From: B3-G11 sp036985855
GTDB taxonomy: Bacteria > Actinomycetota > Acidimicrobiia > Spongiisociales > UBA5794
Length of the DNA: 64,000 nucleotides
Direction: 5' to 3'
Assembly: GCA_036985855.1 (NCBI GenBank)
Contig: BTQL01000001.1
Span: 1-64,000, forward strand
This document shows, piece by piece, positions 53,321 to 62,122 of this stretch. Within the stretch, counting starts at the first letter, position 1. Every line of letters starts with the position of its first letter. Below the pieces are notes generated by a model. It was not told the origin of the DNA and made no database searches. It worked only from the letters and a program-made list of their open reading frames with translations. The translations under genes were made by a program, and so were the position numbers.

Positions 53321-54720
53321 CGAACTGGCGCGAACGACTCATCGGTAAGACGACGAGACCAACCCTCGTCACCACGTATCGGTACTGGCTGTGGTTGGGA
53401 TTCCTCATCGTGATCGTGGTCAACAGCGGCTACCAGTATTCGAGACAGTGGCAGAACGGTCTGTACGTCACCGACATGCGGGACCGGATCTCGTGGGGTC
53501 TCTACATCTCGGCGTTTGTGTTCTTCATCGGCATCAGCCATGCAGGAACACTGATCTCAGCGATCCTTCGGGTATCGAAGGCCACGTGGAGGGCGCCGAT
53601 CACGAGGATCGCAGAGTTCATCACGGCCGTTTCGTTGTTGGTAGGTGCCTCGTTCGTACTCATCGACATGGGTCGCCCAGACAGGATCTTCAACGTCTTC
53701 CGATACGGCCGATGGCAATCCCCGATCATGTGGGACGTCATGGCGATCACGACCTACCTGACGGCAAGTGTCATTTATCTGTACGCACCGATGATCCCGG
53801 ACCTCGGCCTGTACAGAGACCGGCTCGCGAACAAGGTCGGTGTCGTACGTAACTTCCTGTACCGAACACTCGCACTGAACTGGAACGCACTGCCGCAACA
53901 GGTCAAGTTCCTTGGCAAGGCCATCACGATCATGATGCTGATCATCATGCCCATTGCGGTGTCTGTGCACACAGTCGTATCGTGGATCTTCTCGATGACC
54001 CTGCGCGCTGGATGGAACACCAGCATCTTCGGCGTGCTGTTCGTTGCCGGGGCGATCTTCAGCGGCGTCGCAACGCTCATCCTCGTCATGGCCGTACTGA
54101 GACGGATCTACCACTGGGAGGAGTACCTCACTGAGCAACACTTCCTGTACCTGGGGTATCTGCTCGCAGCGTTCGGTGCGTTCATGATCTACGTGAACAT
54201 CAACGAGTACCTGACCGAAGGATTCAAGCTCGAAGAAGCCGGAGAGTTCGCCTTCCGTCAACTGTTCGTCGAGGACTTCGCCGTCATGTTCTGGTTCTAC
54301 ATCATCGGGGGCCTCATCGGGCCCATCGTCTTGATGTTGATCCCGAAAACCCGCACAATCGCAGGCGTGATCGTGGCTGCGATCCTTGTCGACATAGCGA
54401 TGTTCCTCGAGCGGTACTTCATCGTGGTGACGGGTCTCCGCGTTCCCCTCATGCCGTATGAGCCTGCGAGCTACTCGCCTACGTTCGTGGAGTGGTCGAT
54501 CTTCGCAGGAGGTTTGGCGTTCTTCGCGTTGCTGCTCACCGTTGCGGTCAAGATCTTCCCCATGCTCGCGGTGTGGGAAATGACCGAGGAACACGAGAAG
54601 ATGCTTGCCCGCGACCATACCGGGCAGCCACTGAAACACGAGGCGGACGTCGCTCTGTCCGGCGGACCGGCAGAGAGGTCGCCGGACCAGGGAGATCTCC
54701 ACCGGGGAGGTGCATCGTGA
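53308..54720 (+). CDS. NrfD/PsrC-family quinol-interacting membrane subunit
   Basis: Polytopic membrane protein of 470 residues with about nine or ten helices. It belongs to the NrfD/PsrC family that exchanges electrons between the quinone pool and an attached ferredoxin subunit. Diagnostic features are the ISWGLYISAFVFFIGISHAGTL segment near the start, VLIDMGRPDRIFNVFRYGRWQSP and the long helix run ending VKIFPMLAVWEM. ATG 53308 has GAGGGA eight bases upstream; ATG 53317 (ATGA overlap with the ferredoxin stop) is the alternative. The next gene starts as GTGA on its stop codon, so the last three genes are translationally coupled. Confidence 0.9.
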   Translation: MDSMTNWRERLIGKTTRPTLVTTYRYWLWLGFLIVIVVNSGYQYSRQWQNGLYVTDMRDRISWGLYISAFVFFIGISHAGTLISAILRVSKATWRAPITRIAEFITAVSLLVGASFVLIDMGRPDRIFNVFRYGRWQSPIMWDVMAITTYLTASVIYLYAPMIPDLGLYRDRLANKVGVVRNFLYRTLALNWNALPQQVKFLGKAITIMMLIIMPIAVSVHTVVSWIFSMTLRAGWNTSIFGVLFVAGAIFSGVATLILVMAVLRRIYHWEEYLTEQHFLYLGYLLAAFGAFMIYVNINEYLTEGFKLEEAGEFAFRQLFVEDFAVMFWFYIIGGLIGPIVLMLIPKTRTIAGVIVAAILVDIAMFLERYFIVVTGLRVPLMPYEPASYSPTFVEWSIFAGGLAFFALLLTVAVKIFPMLAVWEMTEEHEKMLARDHTGQPLKHEADVALSGGPAERSPDQGDLHRGGAS

Positions 54721-55724
54721 TTTGCCGTCACATCCAGTTCATCGTGCGTGTTTCAGTCTCGGTCTTCGCTGTTTTGGCGATACTGACCATGGCTACGTCC
54801 GCCTACGCAGCTGAGATCGGGATCAGCGTCGGTGCCCCTGAACGGGCCTCTGTCGGGCAAAACGTCGAGGTCAAAGCTGTGTTGTCTGAGAACGGAGTCC
54901 CCTTGGAAGGCGCTGAGGTCGCCTTGACGTACCAAGCATCGATGGCCGGAGAATCGGCCAGAGTCGAACTCGCGACGGCAATCACCGACGAAACAGGAAC
55001 CGCGGTGATGATCTACCAGCAGCGGGCGGACGACAACCGCGAGATGCGCGTTGTCTATCTTGGGCCCGGAACCGATCCGGTAGAGCCATACGTCTTCACG
55101 ATCGCCGTCGAACCGGGCGGCGAGCAACTGTATCGGTCGGAATCCGGAGTCGAGATCCCGTTCGTGAATGGCACGTTGGTGATTCTCGTTATCGCCACTG
55201 TGTGGTTTCTGATCGCCCTTGCAGGCGTCTACCTCGTCCGTGTAGGAAAAGCGGGACAACTGGTAGAGACACCGACCGGCGAGGACGGCTCGATGTGGAT
55301 CAGCGTGCTGCTCGCATCCGCGGCAGTGTTCACCGCCATCGGCATGGTGATCGTGTTCGTCAGGGCTCCGGTGTCGAACGCGGACGTCACGGACCCGGAA
55401 CGGTATGACCGTACGCCAATCGTGTACATCGACAGCACGTATCCCTACGAAGGGTTCGGTCTCAACGATGAGTCGGTCGCGCAGACCGGCGACCCGATCA
55501 AGGACGGAGGCGCGCTCTACTTCAAGTATGGGTGTGCCGCGTGTCACGGTCTCAACGGACAGGGCGCAGTGGTGGGCCCGACGCTCGTGGACGAGATCGG
55601 ATCCTTCGGGAGCTTCAGCGAGGATGTGAGAGAAGGCACCAGGGGGATGCCCGAATACCACGACGTCACGATCTCAGACGAGAACCTCCAGAAGATCTAC
55701 GCCTATCTCAAAGAGGGACGCTAA
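54717..55724 (+). CDS. Membrane-anchored protein with Ig-like domain and C-terminal cytochrome c
   Basis: A 335-residue exported haem protein. The start is GTG at 54717 (GTGA overlap, GGGGAGG upstream). Order: signal peptide (about 1-30, ending SAYAA), an Ig/carboxypeptidase-regulatory-like beta domain (33-135), a membrane helix (about 150-172), a second hydrophobic segment (about 195-217), then a monohaem cytochrome c domain with Cys273-x-x-Cys276-His277 (YGCAACHGLNGQGAVVGPTL) and a likely Met ligand in GTRGMPEYHD. It probably accepts electrons from the NrfD/ferredoxin pair and passes them to periplasmic carriers. Its stop shares bases with the stop of the convergent kinase gene (CTAA). Confidence 0.82.
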   Translation: MICRHIQFIVRVSVSVFAVLAILTMATSAYAAEIGISVGAPERASVGQNVEVKAVLSENGVPLEGAEVALTYQASMAGESARVELATAITDETGTAVMIYQQRADDNREMRVVYLGPGTDPVEPYVFTIAVEPGGEQLYRSESGVEIPFVNGTLVILVIATVWFLIALAGVYLVRVGKAGQLVETPTGEDGSMWISVLLASAAVFTAIGMVIVFVRAPVSNADVTDPERYDRTPIVYIDSTYPYEGFGLNDESVAQTGDPIKDGGALYFKYGCAACHGLNGQGAVVGPTLVDEIGSFGSFSEDVREGTRGMPEYHDVTISDENLQKIYAYLKEGR

Positions 55725-56863
55725 GGAGCCGGATCGGAAGCTCCCAGTACAGGGATTCGAGCCTCGACGATTGTTCCGCGCCCGTGATCGGAGTCGATGT
55801 TGAGGTCACCCCCGGCACGCTTGACCCTCGTACGCATGTTCGCAAGGCCGAGCCCCCACGGTGCGCTGGCGACGTCGAAGCCGTGACCGTTGTCCGTGAC
55901 CCCCAGGAAGAGTGAACGCTCATCCGCAGAGAGAGCGACCTCGATCGCCGTTGCACCTGAGTGACGAATCGCATTCGAAACGCTCTCCCTCACGATCTGG
56001 AGCACGTCGTCGATCAAGGAGAGATCGAGCTCGGGAACACTCCCCTGAACGGACACGGTAGTAGGGACATCGTATGGCCCTCCGAGTCTGTCGACCAATT
56101 CTTCGATCTCCACGGCGAGGGAACCTCTTCTGGGGAGATCACCATGAAGGTCGTAGATCAATCTGCGGAGTTCGGCAATCGATGCGTCGATGGCGACCGC
56201 AGCGTCATCCATCGCAGCACGCATGCCTGCGTCATCAGCAGCAGCTACCGACCGTGCCTGAAGATCGAGGCCGACAGCGAACAGGTTCTGAATGATCGAA
56301 TCATGGACATCGCGCGCGATCCGGTCGCGGTCTTCCCTGACGGCGCTGTCACGTAACTCCTGCGCCATGCGAATGGAGTCGATTCCAGCTCCCGCGGCAA
56401 CCGCGAGTGCCTTCATCGCAAGCTCATCTTGTTCATCGAAACCGCCGGGCTTCTCAGTGACGTACAGATTGCCGAAGATCCTGTCCCTCACCATGACAGG
56501 CACGCCGAGAAACGACGACATGTCCGGATGAGCCGAGGGAGTGCCGGTGTACGCGGAGTGTTGCGTTATATCATCCACACGCACTACCTCCCCATGGCGT
56601 GTTATGTCGCCGAGAAGCCCGCGTCCAACTGGTGGATCTCCGATACCGACCGCCACAGACGACGACACCCCCCTGTGGTGGAACTCTGAGATGGTACCGT
56701 GCCTATCAATCACACCAAGGGCGCCGTAGCGGGCGTTCGTCAGCTCGATGGCGGTATCGATGGTCGTCGTGAGAAGGGACTGCAGATCCACCTGCTCGAC
56801 GATGGACGACGTACGCTCGATCAGAAGTAGTAGGTCATCACGCCGACCATCGGGATCCTGCAT
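55721..56863 (-). CDS. GAF-domain sensor histidine kinase (HisKA_3 type)
   Basis: Cytosolic sensor kinase, 380 residues. The N-terminal GAF domain (about 12-165; ARYGALGVIDRHG, FLGVPVMVRDRIFGNLYVTEK) probably senses a small ligand or redox state. Then HisKA_3 with the phospho-His in DRIARDVHDSIIQNLFAVG and an ATPase domain with RESVSNAIRHSGATAIE, DNGHGFD and GLGLANMRTRV. It resembles mycobacterial DevS/DosT-type kinases but with one GAF. Start: the second of two adjacent ATGs (56863) is favoured because TATCGT ends six bases upstream. It is divergent from its likely partner at 56925. Confidence 0.85.
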   Translation of the reverse strand: MQDPDGRRDDLLLLIERTSSIVEQVDLQSLLTTTIDTAIELTNARYGALGVIDRHGTISEFHHRGVSSSVAVGIGDPPVGRGLLGDITRHGEVVRVDDITQHSAYTGTPSAHPDMSSFLGVPVMVRDRIFGNLYVTEKPGGFDEQDELAMKALAVAAGAGIDSIRMAQELRDSAVREDRDRIARDVHDSIIQNLFAVGLDLQARSVAAADDAGMRAAMDDAAVAIDASIAELRRLIYDLHGDLPRRGSLAVEIEELVDRLGGPYDVPTTVSVQGSVPELDLSLIDDVLQIVRESVSNAIRHSGATAIEVALSADERSLFLGVTDNGHGFDVASAPWGLGLANMRTRVKRAGGDLNIDSDHGRGTIVEARIPVLGASDPAP

Positions 56864-56912
56864 CATCTCACGATAGGCACAGGTGGTGCCAGAGGCTCCG
56901 CAGGCTTCTCGA

Positions 56913-56918
56913 TATGCT
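56913..56918 (+). promoter_or_regulatory. -10-like TATGCT for leaderless response-regulator gene
   Basis: TATGCT ends six bases before the ATG at 56925, which decides this start over the in-frame ATG at 56883. A GGAG lies two bases from the ATG, too close to serve as a normal ribosome site. Confidence 0.5.
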
Positions 56919-56924
56919 GGAGCC

Positions 56925-57608
56925 ATGGATAACAGAACATTCCGCATCGTGCTCGTTGATGACCATGATGTCGTTCGGGCTGGACTGAAATCCGTCTTCG
57001 ACAATGCGAAAGACCTCGAAGTCGTGGGTGAAGCTGGTACCTCGAGCGAGGCGATACGCCGAGTGGGACTCGACCTGCCCGATATTGTGGTTCTGGACGT
57101 GCGCCTGCCAGATGGATCGGGGATCGACGTCTGTCGCGAGATCAAGAGACGATGGCCTGCAACAGGCGTACTCATCCTCACCTCATACGCCGACCAGGAT
57201 GCTTTGATCGAAGCATTCGACGCCGGAGCCTCCGGTTACATCCTCAAACGTGTCGATTCCGCCGGACTCGTTGAGACGGTGAGAAGGGTCGGGCAGGGTC
57301 AGAAGGAGTTCGGCGACGCGCTCGACGCCGCCCTCGCAAGCAGAATCCGATCGAGCGGACAGGCTCCAGGAAAGCTCGATCGGTTGAGTCTCCAGGAGAG
57401 GAAGGTCCTTGACCTTCTCGCACAGGGCAGGTCGAACAAGCAGATCGCCGAACAGATGTTTCTGTCGGACAAGACGATCAAGAACTACGTCTCGCACATC
57501 CTCTCGAAGCTCGAGATGACTTCGCGCACCGAGGCAGCAACCTACGCGACGAATATCGAAGCCGAACGCAGGGCGAGATATGCCCCGGAGGACTGGGTCA
57601 CCGACTGA
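56925..57608 (+). CDS. NarL/LuxR-family response regulator (DevR-like)
   Basis: A 227-residue regulator. The receiver domain has IVLVDDHDVVRAGL at its start, phospho-acceptor Asp about 55 in DIVVLDVRLPDGSG and Lys in GYILKRVDSAG. The LuxR-type HTH (about 150-210) reads LSLQERKVLDLLAQGRSNKQIAEQ and LSDKTIKNYVSHILSKL, close to DevR/DosR. It is divergent from the GAF kinase with about 60 bases between them. Position next to the cytochrome operon suggests control of respiration under low oxygen or NO; that is inference. Confidence 0.87.
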   Translation: MDNRTFRIVLVDDHDVVRAGLKSVFDNAKDLEVVGEAGTSSEAIRRVGLDLPDIVVLDVRLPDGSGIDVCREIKRRWPATGVLILTSYADQDALIEAFDAGASGYILKRVDSAGLVETVRRVGQGQKEFGDALDAALASRIRSSGQAPGKLDRLSLQERKVLDLLAQGRSNKQIAEQMFLSDKTIKNYVSHILSKLEMTSRTEAATYATNIEAERRARYAPEDWVTD

Positions 57609-57623
57609 AACCGAGATTCGAGT

Positions 57624-59018
57624 TCACGAGGCCAACTCGTCGATGAGTTCCCAGAGCGCTTCGACGTGACGCCCATCGGTGCATGTCTGTCCGATCGAAA
57701 CTCGGATGAACCAGGTATCGCCGATTTGTGAAGGCGTAACAGCGACATCGCCTGTCTCGTTGAGGTCATCGGCAAGCTGTCGTGTCGCTTCATTGCCACC
57801 AACGTGGGTGAAACACACGAGCCCGAAGGGATGCGGGGCGAACAACTCGAATCGATCATCCATCTCGACCCATGTCGCGAATCGATTCGCAAGGGCGACA
57901 TGATCCCTCACCATGGCCCTGAGGCCTACCGCTCCGTAGTACCGAAGCACCCACCACAGTTTCAGCGAGCGAAACCGCCTCCCGAGCGGCACATGCCAAT
58001 CTCTGTAGTCGACCACGTCACCGCCGGCAGAGGCAGCGTTCCTGAGGTACGGCGGGAGGATGCTCATCGTGTCGATGAGCGGCTTGCGGTTTGCCACCCA
58101 TAGAACGTTGCAGTCGAAGTTCACCATCATCCACTTGTGCGGGTTGAATGTGTAGCTATCGACTCGCGCGAGTGCAGGCTGGTACACCCGGAACTCGTCA
58201 CAGATCATCGCGGTACCGGCGTACGCGGCGTCGACGTGATGCCACAATCGGTGCGCCTCTGCGATATCCGCGATGGCACCTATCGGGTCGACAGCCGTCG
58301 TACCTGTTGTGCCCACCGCTGATACCACGGCGACGGGAAGCAGGCCTCTTGCAACATCGTCGGCGATCGCAGCCTCGAGCGCGACAGGGTCCAGTGCGAA
58401 CGACTCGTCGACGTCCACCTTGGAACAGTGACCGATGCCAGCAACGGTGCACCCCTTTTCAATCGAAGAGTGGGCTTGGCTGGACGCATACACGACCATC
58501 CGCTCGGCCGATGCGTCCTCACGCCGTTGATGCCTGGCCACCACCAGAGCAGCATGAGTGGAGTCGGACGCACTCATCTGGATCACGCCACCACCTGGAC
58601 CAGCGGACTTCCAACCTTGGGGGAGACCCATCAGATCGACGAGCCAGTCGAGAACCCTGGTTTCTATCTCTGTGGCAGCAGGTGACGTCGACCACAACAT
58701 GCCTTGTTGGCCGAGCCCGGAAGCGGCGAGCTCCGCGAGAATCGACGGTCCGGAGACATTCGCCGGAAAGTATGCGAACCAATTCGGTGACTGCCAGTGC
58801 GTGATGCCCGGCATCACGACCTCGTCCAGGTCAGAAAGAATGGCAGCGAACCCATCGCTTCCCTCTGGAGCACGATCCGGTAGCATCGCTGCGATATCTC
58901 CAGGTGCGACCCCGGGAAGGACACGAAGTTCTTCGACTCGTTCCATGTAGCCAGCCAACCAGTCGATCACGGCATACCCGTTCTCGCGGAACTCTTCCGG
59001 TGTCATGTGCATGCGCAT
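57624..59018 (-). CDS. PLP-dependent aromatic-L-amino-acid decarboxylase family
   Basis: Group II decarboxylase of 464 residues. PLP is bound at Lys295 in FNPHKWMMVNFDC; other family elements are HWQSPNWFAYFPAN, the cofactor-stacking His in QAHSSIEKG, HVDAAYAGTAMIC and WHVPLGRRFRSLKLWWVLRYYG. This pattern is close to DOPA/tryptophan decarboxylases, so it probably makes an aromatic amine such as tryptamine, tyramine or phenethylamine; the exact substrate is uncertain. CCGTCTACTGT stands before the ATG, with TACTGT ending seven bases upstream, so the mRNA is probably leaderless. Confidence 0.88.
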   Translation of the reverse strand: MRMHMTPEEFRENGYAVIDWLAGYMERVEELRVLPGVAPGDIAAMLPDRAPEGSDGFAAILSDLDEVVMPGITHWQSPNWFAYFPANVSGPSILAELAASGLGQQGMLWSTSPAATEIETRVLDWLVDLMGLPQGWKSAGPGGGVIQMSASDSTHAALVVARHQRREDASAERMVVYASSQAHSSIEKGCTVAGIGHCSKVDVDESFALDPVALEAAIADDVARGLLPVAVVSAVGTTGTTAVDPIGAIADIAEAHRLWHHVDAAYAGTAMICDEFRVYQPALARVDSYTFNPHKWMMVNFDCNVLWVANRKPLIDTMSILPPYLRNAASAGGDVVDYRDWHVPLGRRFRSLKLWWVLRYYGAVGLRAMVRDHVALANRFATWVEMDDRFELFAPHPFGLVCFTHVGGNEATRQLADDLNETGDVAVTPSQIGDTWFIRVSIGQTCTDGRHVEALWELIDELAS

Positions 59019-59025
59019 TCAGTCC

Positions 59026-59031
59026 ACAGTA
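59026..59031 (-). promoter_or_regulatory. -10-like TACTGT for leaderless decarboxylase gene
   Basis: Minus-strand CCGTCTACTGT with the hexamer ending seven bases before the ATG at 59018. It is the third exact TACTGT in this position in the window. Confidence 0.55.
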
Positions 59032-59087
59032 GACGGTTCACCGATGACGGTCGGAAACGGATGCTGAGAGCTGTCGACCGGAACCGG

Positions 59088-59621
59088 TTATCGCAGATAG
59101 TCCAGTAGATCTCGCATCATGAAGGCCGTCGCGCCCCAGAGGATGCCTTCAGGGAATTCAAAGAACCAGAGCTGATGCCCGAACCAGTCGCGAGATATCC
59201 ATCGAGACTCATCCAGCAGCTCCGCGAGCGTGGGTTCGATTATCACATCAACTTCCCTTGGATCGGCAATGAACTCCTCAGGTCGGGAGATGCGGGCCAC
59301 GACCGGTACGATAGGTTTGGAGCGATTTCTGGTGGTAACGGGCTTCAAGGCGCCAAGTATCTCGAGAATGTTCTCCGGAGGAAGGCTGATCTCCTCCCAT
59401 GCCTCACGTTTTGCAGTATCGATCGGCTCCTCACCGTCTTCACGGTGACCCCCGGGGAAGACCACATCGCCCGGGTGGGTAGGCATGTGATCAGGGCGTC
59501 TAGTCAGGACGACCCGAATCTCGCCGTTGTCGTCTTCGTACAATGGAACCAACACTGCGTATTCAGCTCCGGGAGCGTCAACAACCGGGGGAAGTGACTG
59601 CAACAGCGACCATGTCTCCAT
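59088..59621 (-). CDS. Nudix hydrolase, CoA-pyrophosphatase-like
   Basis: A 177-residue Nudix protein. The Nudix box is GGHREDGEEPIDTAKREAWEEISLP, and the preceding LTRRPDHMPTHPGDVVFPGG matches the extra CoA-type signature (LLxxRSxxLxxHxGxVxFPGG). It would hydrolyse CoA or acyl-CoA to phosphopantetheine and 3',5'-ADP, possibly as housekeeping. A TAAGCT hexamer six bases before the ATG (59628-59633, minus strand) suggests a leaderless mRNA. It is divergent from the GNAT gene, with 31 bases between the starts. Confidence 0.86.
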   Translation of the reverse strand: METWSLLQSLPPVVDAPGAEYAVLVPLYEDDNGEIRVVLTRRPDHMPTHPGDVVFPGGHREDGEEPIDTAKREAWEEISLPPENILEILGALKPVTTRNRSKPIVPVVARISRPEEFIADPREVDVIIEPTLAELLDESRWISRDWFGHQLWFFEFPEGILWGATAFMMRDLLDYLR

Positions 59622-59652
59622 TGGGCGAGCTTATCCGGATAGGCTGGGTTCC

Positions 59653-60252
59653 ATGGCGACGCACGTACACAGCCAACCGCGCTACACGAAACGCCTGATG
59701 CTTCGACCATTCCGGCGCAGAGACGTCGCACCGATGCACGAAGCGGTATCAGCGTCGCTCGATGATCTCCAGCCATGGCTGCCATGGGCAGAGGGTTACG
59801 ACAGGGGCTCGGCCCAGAGATTCATTCGTGAATCGGTCGGTGCGTGGGCAGAAGGACGCGCTTTCGATTTCACGATCCGAGTGATCGACGACCCGAACCG
59901 CCACATTGGAAATGTCTCTGTCTGGCCAACGTCCCAACAGAACCACATCGGTGAGGTCGGCTATTGGATCAGATCGGACGAAACCGGCCGTGGATTCGGT
60001 GCTGAGGCGACAACGAGGGCCATGCAAGTGGGTTTCGAAGAGATGAGGCTCCACAAGGTGCAGCTCCGGATCGCTGTGGGGAACATCGCTTCGGACCGTA
60101 TCGCCGAAAAGCTCGGCTTCATCCAGGAGGGAATCCTGCGTGACGAGGTGAAGGTGGGGTCCGAGTGGCTCGATCACACGATCTGGTCGATGCTCGAGCA
60201 AGAGTGGTGGTCACACCGCGAACGACACCAAGCCGAGGGAACGATCTCCTGA
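59653..60252 (+). CDS. GNAT acetyltransferase, RimJ/RimL-like
   Basis: A 199-residue N-acetyltransferase of the RimJ/RimL type. It contains RLMLRPFRRRDVAPMHEAV at the start, the acetyl-CoA-binding segment IRSDETGRGFGAEATTRAM (about 112-130), and HKVQLRIAVGNIASDRIAEKLGFIQEGI. The acceptor could be a ribosomal protein N-terminus or a small molecule. TAGGCT ends seven bases before the ATG at 59653. The longer frame to 59527 lies over the divergent Nudix gene and is not supported. Confidence 0.86.
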   Translation: MATHVHSQPRYTKRLMLRPFRRRDVAPMHEAVSASLDDLQPWLPWAEGYDRGSAQRFIRESVGAWAEGRAFDFTIRVIDDPNRHIGNVSVWPTSQQNHIGEVGYWIRSDETGRGFGAEATTRAMQVGFEEMRLHKVQLRIAVGNIASDRIAEKLGFIQEGILRDEVKVGSEWLDHTIWSMLEQEWWSHRERHQAEGTIS

Positions 60253-60350
60253 CCATGGACGGCGACCGGTAACGGCGCTGCTCTCCGTACACGGTCTACC
60301 GTAAGCGGGCGAACCGTCTACCTCGTGCAGCGACTGAATGGAGAGCTCCC

Positions 60351-61499
60351 ATGCGAATCGGAATCCTGACGGGTGGGGGCGACGTTCCCGGACTCAATCC
60401 GTGCATCAAGGCTGTCGTCAACCGTGTGGCCGACCAGGGTCACGATGTCATCGGGTTTCGAAGAGGTTGGGGCGGACTCCTCAATTTCGATCCCGATGAT
60501 CCGGTTTCGCGAAATGAGAACACCATCGATCTTGATCCCGGAGTCGTTCGGACCATTGACCGCACTGGTGGAACGTTCCTCCACACGAGCCGATTCCATC
60601 CGGGGAGGGTTCGACCCGCAGAGGTACCTGAATTCCTCGCGGATCAAGCGAAAGGTGACGGTCCCTACGACTTCACCGACCACTCTCTTCGAGTGCTCAG
60701 TGCACTCGCGGTAGATGTTCTGATTCCGATCGGCGGAGACGACACGCTGTCATACGGGCTTCGGATGCATCAGGAAGGCGTTCCGGTGATCGCGATTCCA
60801 AAGACGATGGACAACGATGTCCACGGAACGGACTACTGCATCGGGTTCTCCACCGCCGTCACGCGGGGCGTCGATTTCATCCACGATCTCCGCACGAGCA
60901 CGGGCAGCCACGAACGAATCGCTGTCGTTGAGCTGTTTGGAAGGTACTCGGGCGAGACCAGCCTGATCACGGCCTATCTGGCCGGCGTGGACCGAGCGGT
61001 CATCTCGGAAGTTCCATTCGATGTGGAGAGGCTTGCCAACATGCTCGTCGAGGACAAACGAAGAAACTCATCGCACTACGCGATGATGACCATCTCTGAA
61101 GGTGCACATCTTGCGGACGGAGAAATGGTTCTCAGCGGCGACGCCGATGCTTACGGTCACCGCAAGCTCGGTGGCATCGGCGCGATCACGGGGTCACTCC
61201 TCACAGAACTGACGGGAGAGAACATCATCTACCAGCAGGTGGGCTACCTGATGCGGTCCGGGCGACCTGACTCTCTCGACCTCATGGTGGCCACCAACTA
61301 TGCCAACATGGCGGCGGACCTCGCCCTCGAGGGCTCGGCCGGCCGCATGGTTGCGCTGCGAGGCGGTACGTACACCAACGTCCCCATCACCGAGACGAGC
61401 GAGGGAGTCAAGCGTGTCGACGTCGACGAGCTCTACGACTCCGAGTCGTATCGACCCAAGATCAGGCACGTCATGGGAAAGCCCATGTTCCTCTATTGA
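60351..61499 (+). CDS. 6-phosphofructokinase, probably PPi-dependent
   Basis: Phosphofructokinase-A family enzyme, 382 residues. The start is IGILTGGGDVPGLNPCI. Two diagnostic positions differ from ATP-type enzymes: GGDD at 128-131 (Asp131, where ATP-PFK has Gly in GGDG) and Lys151 in PKTMDND (Gly in PGTIDND of ATP-PFK). This Asp/Lys pair is the known mark of pyrophosphate-dependent PFK. Catalytic Asp154 and ELFGRYSGET are retained. A PPi enzyme is reversible and would serve both glycolysis and gluconeogenesis. GGAGAG lies six bases upstream of the ATG. The last 20 bases of the gene are duplicated just after its stop. Confidence 0.87.
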   Translation: MRIGILTGGGDVPGLNPCIKAVVNRVADQGHDVIGFRRGWGGLLNFDPDDPVSRNENTIDLDPGVVRTIDRTGGTFLHTSRFHPGRVRPAEVPEFLADQAKGDGPYDFTDHSLRVLSALAVDVLIPIGGDDTLSYGLRMHQEGVPVIAIPKTMDNDVHGTDYCIGFSTAVTRGVDFIHDLRTSTGSHERIAVVELFGRYSGETSLITAYLAGVDRAVISEVPFDVERLANMLVEDKRRNSSHYAMMTISEGAHLADGEMVLSGDADAYGHRKLGGIGAITGSLLTELTGENIIYQQVGYLMRSGRPDSLDLMVATNYANMAADLALEGSAGRMVALRGGTYTNVPITETSEGVKRVDVDELYDSESYRPKIRHVMGKPMFLY

Positions 61500-61519
61500 A
61501 AAGCCCATGTTCCTCTATT
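61478..61519 (+). repeat. Short tandem duplication of the PFK gene end
   Basis: AAAGCCCATGTTCCTCTATT occurs at 61478-61497 and again at 61500-61519 with a 22-bp period. The first copy encodes the last residues KPMFLY; the second follows the stop and is non-coding. Confidence 0.9.
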
Positions 61520-61639
61520 CAGATATCAGATACCGGATGTCAGAACGAACTATCCCGCGGCCATCGAAGGCGCTGCATGCGCCCTGCCCCAATCCAGATG
61601 ATTCATGAGCGGTGAGGCTCTGAACGGAGAACGAGAGCA

Positions 61640-62116
61640 TTGACCCAGATCGAAACCGACGGTGACACGTCGAAGGGAACACCCGACCACATCTACCAGA
61701 TCTTCATCAATGTCGGCCCTCCTGAAGTGTGGGAAGCCATCGTCGACAGCGACAGAACCCAGAAGTACTTCTACGGCACTCGAGTGGAGTCCTCCTGGAA
61801 AGAAGGGGCCGAGGTCAGGTATACGTACCCCGATGGCAGCGTCGCCGCCGAAGGGACCATCCTGGGTATCGAGCCTCTGAAGACAGTCGACATGACGTTT
61901 CAGGCGTTGTGGGATTCAGACCTCATCGCCGAGGGGCCTGCACGCGTGATCTGGCGTGTGGAGGATTTCAACGGCGCGAGCAAACTCACGATTGTGCTGT
62001 ATGACACGCCTGTGGGAAGCAGAACACATGAACACTTCGTGAACGGGTTCCCCTACATCGTGTCTGGCATGAAAACCCTGCTCGAGACAGGTGAAAGTCT
62101 CCCGAATCCATCCTGA
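61640..62116 (+). CDS. AHSA1/SRPBCC-family protein
   Basis: A 158-residue START-like (AHSA1) domain: N-terminal IYQIFINVGPPEVWEAIVDSDRTQKYFYG, central WKEGAEVRYTYPDG and a C-terminal long helix (FPYIVSGMKTLLETG). Such proteins bind hydrophobic ligands or, as Aha1 relatives, interact with chaperones; the bacterial stand-alone members have no fixed role. The start is TTG at 61640 with GGAGA and GAGAG upstream. It lies alone between the PFK and MgtC-like genes. Confidence 0.82.
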   Translation: MTQIETDGDTSKGTPDHIYQIFINVGPPEVWEAIVDSDRTQKYFYGTRVESSWKEGAEVRYTYPDGSVAAEGTILGIEPLKTVDMTFQALWDSDLIAEGPARVIWRVEDFNGASKLTIVLYDTPVGSRTHEHFVNGFPYIVSGMKTLLETGESLPNPS

Positions 62117-62122
62117 ACGGGA

